Below, piece after piece: positions 56,206-64,000 of a DNA stretch of 64,000 bases. Origin of the DNA: Sclerodactyla briareus (lineage: Eukaryota; Echinodermata; Holothuroidea; Dendrochirotida; Sclerodactylidae); contig JAODTK010003888.1 in assembly GCA_026419785.1 (NCBI GenBank), positions 62,001-126,000 on the forward strand, given 5' to 3'. The position numbers and the translations under genes were made by a program. Each line of letters begins with the position of its first letter. Positions within the stretch are counted from its first letter, which is position 1. The notes under the pieces are model-generated. The model did not search any database. It was given only the letters and a program-made list of their open reading frames with translations, and was not told the DNA's origin.

Positions 56206-57162
56206 GTGGTTACGGTGGAGTGGATCAGAACAGTGCATACATGGGGAGTGACCTGTCGACAACTGCCGCTACTCAGGCACGGTCAACAACACCCTCAGCC
56301 CTTGAACATGATGCGCACTATAGTGGGGGCTCATACCCTCCACCCAAAATATGGGTAAAAGCCTCACCCAAATTTCTCAGAGCCCCTCGAAGTTAGCCGC
56401 TATGCACGTACTTGCAGAACACTCTAATGAGCCGTTTTTAATACAAACAGCAGTTTCCTACCTGTGATTTGAGGTCCTTCTCCGTATGAAAAAGTTCTAG
56501 TAAGTTCCGCGCAGACCCATGGTGGTGCTCAGCTGCAACCAGTTGCACCATAACTACCACCTCTTCAAAACTATACCGTCTAACACCCCGCATGCCCCTT
56601 TATAGCAAGCTCAATCCTCCCACCCCCTCCTCTCCAGGCCTCATAATAACGTCACTAATACTGGTCTGGTTGCCTGGGACAAGTGATAAGCTATCCTGAC
56701 ATGAGAGTAGTGCAGTTATACCTTCCGAACGAAAATATGAAATAGGCGAACGGCATTTCAGAGCAGATGGAAATGATCAGAGCAAACAGCACCTTTTTAG
56801 GTTAATTTGGAAATAATTTTCAAACATTTAGGACACCTGATTTCATCAGATATCAACTCCGTGGTATGTTCTCCTCAAATATGTGTATATATTTTCCTCT
56901 GTCTTTTGTGCTAGTGCAAAGAGACATTCCAATGGATCAGATGATTCAGCGCTGCCCTCATTCCTGGTCCCTATAAACATTCATTTCCGGGATACACTTT
57001 CTGTCATACTTCTTCTATCAATGGAAGTACATTTTATGACTATTTGCAACATGAATGGTATGTAATGTATTGGTGATAAATCAATCCGTAGAATCGTTCC
57101 TGACTTGACAAGTTGGTTTTATAGTTCTTGTCGGCTTTGTGACATCACATCCCACAAGGTCA
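56206..57162. other. Unannotated sequence
   Basis: No gene or repeat recognised. Confidence 0.5.
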
Positions 57163-57613
57163 CAGGGGGCGTAGCGGCGCAGCCCTCAATCCCTCACGAA
57201 AGTGCGCCCCACCTCCCAGTCTCCCCCACTTGAAATCTGGCGAGGAATTATTGTTGTTGCCCCCCACATTGGAGGCTTTCGCGCCTTCGTGCGCAATAGC
57301 AGTTTCGACGAAATTTCCTTGTGGACTTTGGGCATTCGCCTAATTTTTAACATCACGTGTCATGTGCATATTTCTATTTCAGAGTCCAGAACCTGTGGGA
57401 AAGTGCTATTCCCTGTCATCTGGGAGGCCTAATTTTTCCAAAATTCCATTGGCCACTACGCGCCAACCGATGATGCGCTCCGCTTAGATATTCTCCTCGC
57501 CACCCCCCTCCCCGAAGAAATCGTCGACCCCCCACCCCGGTACTCATCCACTGACTCCCCCCCCCCCCCCCACTCCGGCACTCCCCCACTGAGAACTCCG
57601 AACTACGCCACTG
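57163..57613. mobile_element. hAT-like MITE, about 450 bp
   Basis: The left end CAGGGGGCGTAGCGGCG (57163) and right end ctacgccactg (57613) match the CAGnGGCGTAG terminus used by the MITEs at 10.2 and 28.8 kb. Inside, on the minus strand at about 57490-57425, ctaagcggagcgcatcatcg and gttggcgcgtagtggccaat also occur at 60905-60985. No coding capacity. Target duplication unclear. Confidence 0.6.
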
Positions 57614-58399
57614 AAGCCAAAGAGTCCTGGTATAATCAAAATGGGGGCTAAGTATAGTTATCCTCCCCCGAACATCGTGTGTCCTCAAGTGTTCAACTTT
57701 TTTTCCATTAGGAAACGGAAATGGGAGGAAACAAGAAGTGTGTAGTTGATATCGCTATAGGTGATGGGATGAATTTTAATAGCGGTATTTTTCCGATTAA
57801 TAATAGCACAAGGTTCGACTCATAGGTATGAGCGGTATACTTCTTCATGACCGTTCGATAACGGTAATAAAATCCATTCTCTACCAAGCTACGGGAAACA
57901 ACACAAAGCAATCATTCGAATGAACATGGGGTTAGTTGACTTTCTTGCTGGAAGCACAAACGAACGAACTCAAAAAATGAAAAAAACCTGATAGTACAGA
58001 TCAAACTCAAATGCATTCCGCGACCCTCCTTCTAACATCAGAAACATTGGATATTGTTTTCAGGGTGTGTCTTTTGCATTTGAATGATTTTACTAGAATT
58101 TTGTTTTCTTTTCTCTCTATCTCTCCGTTCCGTGTCTTTCAAGCCAGGCTGTTACTACAGGGGATTCCCCCCCCCTCTGCCTAACATTGGCTTGCAGTAA
58201 CCTAGTGTGAAGCCTTGTCATTGTCGGCCCTTTCCTCTTCTCTCTTCCCTGGGAGGTTTGCAATGCATGTTGGCCTTTCCCCCAATCCGCTTCTCCTACC
58301 TTCAAGTCTCTTGGGTGGTGGTGATGTCATTTGCGCGTGGAAAAAGTTTCGCATGGAATTCCGGCGGAGCGACTGCGAGGGTCGCCATCTCGAGCCATT
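57614..58399. other. Unannotated sequence
   Basis: C-run at 58168-58176. Short overlapping frames only. Confidence 0.45.
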
Positions 58400-59775
58400 C
58401 AATTAGCAGCCACCGGCAATGACCGAGAACTCTATGCCCGAACTGGATACCGAAGGCGAATGGTCTGATCTCCGGAGCTGGAGCAGGAGGGGGCCGATAT
58501 GGCTGATTTATTCAACACCTTCATCTGTCCCCCCGCGTATTTTTTAAGCTATCGGAGAGCACAGAGACTTCGGAGCAATCGCTCTCCTCACAGAAAGTTC
58601 AGGCAAGGCGCCGACACTATCTGGGCCCCTCCTCCTTCCCTTCCGACGAATAGACCACTGTCACCGAAAGCGGGCCGGATCGTCTTCATCGCCGGCGGCG
58701 TTCCGTCAATAACCATCTTATGCCCCCGAATGCCCCCTTGGTTACGGGCCCGAATTTGGATTGAAGAGGACCCTTCCCTTATTGATCGGTGTTGCATATC
58801 GACGAGGAGTTAATCACCAGTTCACTGCCTTGAGACCGTCATCCTACCGCAGTTTCTCTCGAATTCCCCGTGACCGAAGATCCGCCAAACACCGATTCGC
58901 CAAGGTGAACCATGATCTCACGGAGTCTTTGGGGAGCGCTTATCGCCGGAAATGTTGAATACTCCTCTGAAGAGACCCATCAGGATACAGCTTATCAACC
59001 TCTGGCTGTTTTAACTGCGCGTCCATCCAGGGCTCCCTACCCCTCGCCGCTTTCCTTCTCTCGTAAAGCGGCGTTCACTCTTATCCGTTACGGGCAACGC
59101 AACAGCGGCGGCAAAACAGGATCGCACACTGTTTGTATGCGATATTTTTTGCCGTTGGCCGTTACCGATACGTGTGAACTGGCGCAGAATAGGTGTTCTC
59201 ATTCCTGATGATGGCCGCGCTGACGACGTCCCCTCCCTGTAGGGATTTATTTGCGAGAGTGTTGGACGATGTCCTTCAGTCACATACCTCTCAGTATCCA
59301 AAATCAATGACGGAAGCTGATCTAGGGGATCCTCGAGCCCTTCCAAAACCGCTTCGTGTTTCAATTGCACTGATGCTCCCTATCTTGACCTTGCGGCCCT
59401 TCCAAGTGGGATTCGTCCACCGAATGGTTTAGAATGTCCGACCCCCTTTTCATGAAATCCTAGTGTTTCAGCGGAGCGAGTGGGTTACTTCGATCGATCC
59501 CAGGGCCGTATTTCACGTGCCCGTCATCATAAATGTTTTTGGCCCGTCGCTTTCGCAGCTGGGGTTATCACCCGCCCACCCCCTCCTATCCTGTTAACCA
59601 CGCCGCGGAGGGTTTTTATGAAGATCTGCAGGCCTATTGCTCGTTTCTTCGCGTATTATGAGGATATCGCGACTTCTGCTACCCAATATCTAAGACCTAA
59701 TTCTGTTGGGGCACAACCATTGTGGATTCTGCTCAGGCGAAGCCGTGTTCATGGAGGAATCGCAGTCACATGAAG
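58400..59775 (+). pseudogene. DIRS-like retrotransposon remnant with reverse transcriptase
   Basis: The 3' half carries reverse-transcriptase blocks in two frames. ALPSGIRPPNGLE (about 59390) leads to SEWVTSIDPRAVFHVPV (59475-59530), matching the DIRS motif WVTSIDLKDAYFHVPI with its catalytic Asp. After a frame switch comes RHHKCFWPVAF, then TTPRRVFMKICRPIARFF (59598-59653), matching LTTAPRVFTKxxRPIxRFL. The YLDD box that should follow is only a trace (about 59660-59700). Upstream (58414-59370) several open frames (MTENSMPELDTEGEWSDL, DEELITSSLP, RHPTAVSLEFPVTEDPPNTD) look like a gag-type region in shifting frames, assigned by position only. No tyrosine recombinase is present, so the element is truncated and broken. 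Confidence 0.7.
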
Positions 59776-59805
59776 ATTCATTCCGGACGAGATGGAAGTA
59801 GACAG

Positions 59806-59990
59806 TGCACGGCAAGACATAAATGACGGCTACCAGCTACTGAGATTCAGCTTCGATTTTCTTTCATGGTTATGCTTTATTTGACTGATAACGCGTAATA
59901 CATTGCACGGCAAGTGTGAATAAAAGACGGCTACCATCTGACTGAGATTCAGCTTCGATTTTCTTTTATGTTATGCTTTATGTGTGATAC
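59806..59990 (+). repeat. ~100-bp tandem duplication
   Basis: The block gcacggcaag..ataaa.gacggctacca..ctgagattcagcttcgattttctttt-atg-ttatgctttat occurs at 59806 and again at 59905 with small indels. It directly follows the DIRS-like remnant. Confidence 0.9.
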
Positions 59991-60904
59991 TCATCAACAA
60001 GGAGAAATGAGTAAAAAGTATAAGTAGTTTGTTTGTTCAATGAAAAATGGTCAGGTCAAAATCCCCCCCGCATGAGAGACCCTGAACATCCAAAAAAAAG
60101 GAAAGAAAACCCCAGATGCCTGAAGAAGTCGCCCACAATTCTTGAAAAAAAATGAATCAAGACTGTGCTCTTGAACGCATTCACACTCTTAGACATAAAA
60201 ACATCTTCTCAAGGAGGCTATCCACTTCATTAAAACACTCTGCGAGAAGAAATATTACCGAATGCCAATCTAGAGCGTTCACCACGAAGCTGAGGCCAAG
60301 ACTCAAGCCCTGATTGGTGACGTTTAACTTTGGAAAACTCAAAGAAACGAGGAAGGGAAAGGTCCTCGAATCCATGAACAATCATAAAAAATCCGAATCA
60401 AATCACCTCGAATTAGTTTAAGCTCCATCGAAGTTAGATCGAGACGCCTTAATCTTGCCTCGTAAAGTAAAGCATCTAGAGCAGTGAATGGATGTTAGTG
60501 CCCTCCGCTGGCGTTTTCAATTCCTGCTTGTCTTTCGAGAACATATGGATTCCATACTTGGACAGAATACTCCACTGCTCCAGGAGAGGTCTGCCAGCTG
60601 CTTGACAGCCTGACAACAACATTTTTTTTCAAGGGGAAAGGGGAGGACGTCTAGTCAAGAGACGAATCACTTACCATTAGCTCTAACCTGACCTCCCGTA
60701 TTCCATTCCGCGACCCCCTCTCGGTGTCAGAGACGGATAGGCTAGGATTCCAGCGATGCGTATGCGTATGCGTATGGAAAATCGCAAATTTACGTCGAAT
60801 GAGCGGGGGAGGGGAGGGAAGTTGAATGTGTCTATTTAGTTTGCAAGATTAGAATTGGTTCCACAGAAAGAGAGACCAAATTTTTGACGAATGTGATGTA
60901 TTAC
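59991..60904. other. Unannotated sequence
   Basis: No gene recognised. Contains a short cgtatg triplication near 60759-60776. Confidence 0.5.
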
Positions 60905-60985
60905 TATTGTAAGCGGAGCGCCACCATTGGTTGGCGCGTAGCGCACAAAAAATTTTGGGATTTTACAAACCCACCAGATGGCCGG
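60905..60985 (+). repeat. Dispersed repeat related to 57425-57490 and 8970-9060
   Basis: The sequence gtaagcggagcgccaccatt, ggttggcgcgtagcgcac, aaaattttgggatt..acaaa, then cagatggccgg occurs here on the plus strand and, inverted, inside the hAT-like elements at 57.4 kb and, less clearly, at 9.0 kb. It is probably the end region of one hAT-like family. Confidence 0.6.
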
Positions 60986-61678
60986 AAGAGGAAAAGGCAT
61001 TCTGACGTTGTGAGACTATATGTACCAGTCATTAAAACTGGGTCAGGTCTGCAAAATTCGGATATCAATAAAAATGGATGTATCATGAAGAATGATAATG
61101 CACACCAGATGGGTTTGGAGACAGCCAAATTTCCCCGCTGAGGAGAGCCCGAGAAAGGGGGATAACACACCTTCGCACTTCCCCACCCACTCACCCATGG
61201 AGAAATCGACTTTCTTCCTCGTTCGGGGAATTTTCCAGTGCCATGATCGAGACTGAGTAATTATGATGCTCACCCAGGGTAGAACCCCTTTCCCGCCCCA
61301 GTTGGCCATCCCACTGTGGTCACGTGGTTTATAGCTTATCGGACTGCAGTCTGTTAGGGGTTCAGGGTGCCTCACGTAGGTGGGACGAACCAAACACTGG
61401 AAAGATTTAACATGTTTAACACTTGGTTTCCTCCAATTTTACAATACTTTTACCACAGTGGAAATTATTACGTACGTTTAAAGACACAAAAAGTGGGACA
61501 ATTGTGTCTTGAAACGTTACGTAACACCTTGTTTTTCACTGTGAGGAAGTGTAACCAACAAGGGAATCAAAGTTTTAAACCAGTTATGTTTTTTGTATCG
61601 CAACATATCCTGTTGACAGCACATTATAGCCTTTGACACAAGGCGCAGCCCTGTCTGAAGTGAGGTCAAGAGCAATTT
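60986..61678. other. Unannotated sequence
   Basis: No gene or repeat recognised. Open frames are 60-116 codons on both strands without motifs. Confidence 0.45.
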
Positions 61679-61830
61679 GGGGGGAGGGGGGGGGGGGGGG
61701 GTCCGAAGCAGTGATGAGATACATTTTGTGTGTAAAAAACTCATTATTAGGGAGGGGGGGGGGGGGTCCCGAAGCTGTGAGAGAAAAATTTTGTGTGTAA
61801 AAAATCATTACTGTATGAGGCCTTCCCCAC
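61679..61830. repeat. ~65-bp poly-G tandem duplication
   Basis: The unit poly-G, gtccgaagc.gtgatgaga.acattttgtgtgtaaaaaactcatta is present twice (anchors 61701 and 61766). The glycine-rich and proline-rich frames across it are artefacts. Confidence 0.85.
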
Positions 61831-64000
61831 AAGTCCCCCAGAACCTCCTAGTGGTTGCGCCATCTTTTTACAGTATACAGTTTGATACATAAATCATGCT
61901 GTTTTGGTGTCTTTTTTATTGAAACGTACGTAACACCTAAGCCATTACTGCAAGATAGTAAATAATAAGTCATTCATCCCAGACATGCATTTGGGTGGGG
62001 TATTTCTTCAAGTTTATCATAAAGCTGAACAAAAATGCAAGCATCACTTTTCTATTTTTAATCTAAAGACTAAATTTTTTCATGTCCCCTTTGTTGCCGA
62101 GTATTGTACGGCCTTGTACATACAGCGGTGATTCGATCACAGATTTCGCTACAAGCTGCGAATGTCGCAACCCAGGCGGCAACGGTGGTTCGAGACGGCA
62201 AACGAGCATTTTTTGAACTTAGAAGGATACTAGTTTCACTTTATTCCAGGCCCTGTTATTATCTTGTCTTAATTCCATCATGTTCCGCCAATCGATAATG
62301 ATAGTTTAATTTCGATGTAGGGTGTATTTTCAATTTCAATCGGTCAAATTTAGGGGGACGGACCCCCCACTTTAAATTTTTGGGGACGCGTCCCCCGCCC
62401 CCCCCCCCCCCGCTTGCGCCCCTATGGTATCACCGCGACTGAATTCTATTGATAGTTCCTTAAAAAGCCAATCCACGAACAATATGCATGGCCTGCTACA
62501 TTTTTCTGATCTTTTCGCATTACCTGCCGTGTTTTCTCTTCTTAACTAAACTTCGTTTTCGAATTATGTGATTTGCACACATCCATCCCTGCACGCAGAC
62601 GCTCTATGAATCCCGCCTTAAGCCTGCTTCTAAAAAATCCAATCCCCAGTCGTGTCCATTCTTCTATTCCGTATGGATGTGAGGACTATGATCTTTTCTT
62701 TTTCGTTTTCGCCGCAGCGTCCGCCAAAGGATTTCCGATGTTACTGAAATATCTTCCAGTCGCGTCGAAACTGTGCGCACATAATCGTTTGAAGGAACCT
62801 CGAATGGTTCGAAGGTGTACGACGCCACATACCGTCAAGTCGGCTAATGTACAACTTCGTGTTTTTTTGTTTTGTTTTTTTCTCAAGTTTCCGAATTTAA
62901 ATAAACAAATCGATAGTATTTTACTGTCGTTTGAAAATCACGAAAAATAGGCGGTATGTTGGGGGTCACCGAGGTACAATTATCTCGATGTCCAATGAGA
63001 TTAACAACAAGCCCATCTGTTGCTCAAATTAGGGGATATACTCGTCGGGGTTTTCCTCCCGCCAGCAGATGATCTTGGCTGGTATATACTTACGACAATC
63101 GGTACTTGCGTCTCTTTTTGACGGTTTTAGTCTCTTCTCCTCTTGTAAACAGTGATCTTTAGCGAGGGAGAGAAGGTAATGATTAATAGCGCAGGCTCTA
63201 ATATACGGCACGTACATACACATGCGGGGCGCTCGTGCATGCGGTACAATCGTCAGGTATAGGCCCAGCAGGCTTAGAACCCCTGGATATACACACCTAA
63301 CATTCCACAATGAAAGGAAGAACCGTATGCACTTGTCATTTGCACGACTCACCCCTATACTGGCCTCAGCATGGTGAGTCATTGACGGAGGTGGGTCAGG
63401 CTATTAGTGTCCCGCCTTTCACGTTCACCTCGGGCTGTTCGATGAAACAGTGTTTACGAATTGCCTACTAATAGTCCATCTTTGTGGAACATTTTCTTTC
63501 AGTCCGTGTGTTGATGACCGCGGTTTCATCGTAAAGTGATACAGATGTACTCACTTCTTTCGACAATGACTCACAGTTGAAAGACCACGCCAGGGCGGTG
63601 CTCACATGCAGTTGACAAGTGCATTTTCATCACCCCGCAGCTCGTGACGAGGACAAGCAGCGTCACAGTGACCAATTTGGTTAGTAACACAGGTTAGGTC
63701 CGCATGAGTCACTCGAGATTTTCCGCTTCAATGTCCGCCTTTTGTAGGCACTGGTATTAACGCATGTTAGAATGCCGCTGATTTCGGTGGACTTTTTCAT
63801 GTCCACCTTATACCAAATGACGATAGCAGCTCTGTATTCATATATTAGGATTAAATCGACACACCAACTATGAACCACCGATATCAATATCTTTCAAGGC
63901 TGCATAGGTGCCATATATTTGATCTATACCCCCTATTGTTTTGATGTTTAGAAAAGCCACCCAGGGAGAGTAACACTAACGTTAGCTCTTTGGGAAGAAA
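61831..64000. other. Unannotated sequence with poly-C MITE end
   Basis: At 62351-62426 paired runs gggggacggaccccccactt..tttttggggacgcgtcccccg..cgcttgcgcccctatgg resemble the poly-G MITE termini seen elsewhere. A minus-strand frame at 63029-63382 (117 codons) and a plus frame at 62573-62950 (125 codons) have no recognisable domain. No gene is supported. Confidence 0.45.

Noticed and set aside
61584-61892. Glycine-rich and proline-rich proteins
   Set aside because: Artefacts of poly-G tandem duplication on both strands.

Overview
The window is invertebrate nuclear DNA: intron-rich, repeat-dense, not depleted in CpG, with many long G/C homopolymers and no prokaryotic operon structure. A Trk-type receptor tyrosine kinase, a possible C-type-lectin exon, DIRS-type and CR1/L2-like retroelements, tRNA-derived SINEs, many hAT-like MITEs and a Helentron/'pearl'-like element suggest a marine invertebrate. 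An echinoderm-like or other non-vertebrate bilaterian fits best, but a mollusc cannot be excluded from sequence alone.

The one gene recognised with high confidence is a Trk (neurotrophin-receptor family) kinase on the minus strand. It runs from a transmembrane/juxtamembrane exon (about 50427-50197) through four kinase-domain exons (48927-48620, 47747-47498, 44474-44317, 43206-42987) to a stop codon at 42987-42989. All kinase-exon borders have consensus splice sites. Several exons carry one-base frame breaks, mostly single missing bases, some in or next to short homopolymers. This looks like indel error in a long-read assembly, although true decay is possible. The extracellular exons were not found upstream.

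Region by region: 1-7 kb is mostly unannotated, with two copies of a TTAA-ended MITE. At 7.08-9.11 kb lies a 2.0-kb hAT-like element with a near-perfect 8-bp target duplication and about seven internal ~200-bp tandem units. At 9.5-11.4 kb are a ~190-bp tandem array, a small hAT MITE and a ~26-bp minisatellite. At 11.4-12.6 kb are long overlapping open frames of unknown origin. At 13-20 kb there is little beyond a GC-box minisatellite. At 20.5-22.1 kb is a Helentron-like structure: ~140-bp core repeats in a 3-unit higher order, then (GATA)n, then a terminal hairpin. At 23.6-25.2 kb is a 1.66-kb TIR element. At 27.7-31.5 kb are two candidate plus-strand exons of an unknown gene, interleaved with SINEs and MITEs. 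At 32.7-33.6 kb is a decayed LINE reverse transcriptase. At 33.6-35.7 kb are GC-rich inverted motifs, a trinucleotide-type microsatellite, a possible C-type-lectin exon and a tRNA-like SINE. At 37.6-38.8 kb is a diverged ~320-bp direct duplication. At 42.1-50.4 kb are the Trk gene and its 3' tandem array. At 51-57 kb are MITEs. At 58.4-59.8 kb is a DIRS-like retroelement with a recognisable reverse transcriptase. At 60-64 kb are repeat fragments.

No CRISPR, bacterial, plasmid or clearly novel defence-type system is visible. The most unusual observation is that the Trk stop codon abuts a perfect 43-bp duplication, and that the ~160-bp array behind it appears to contain degenerate copies of the Trk C-terminal coding end.
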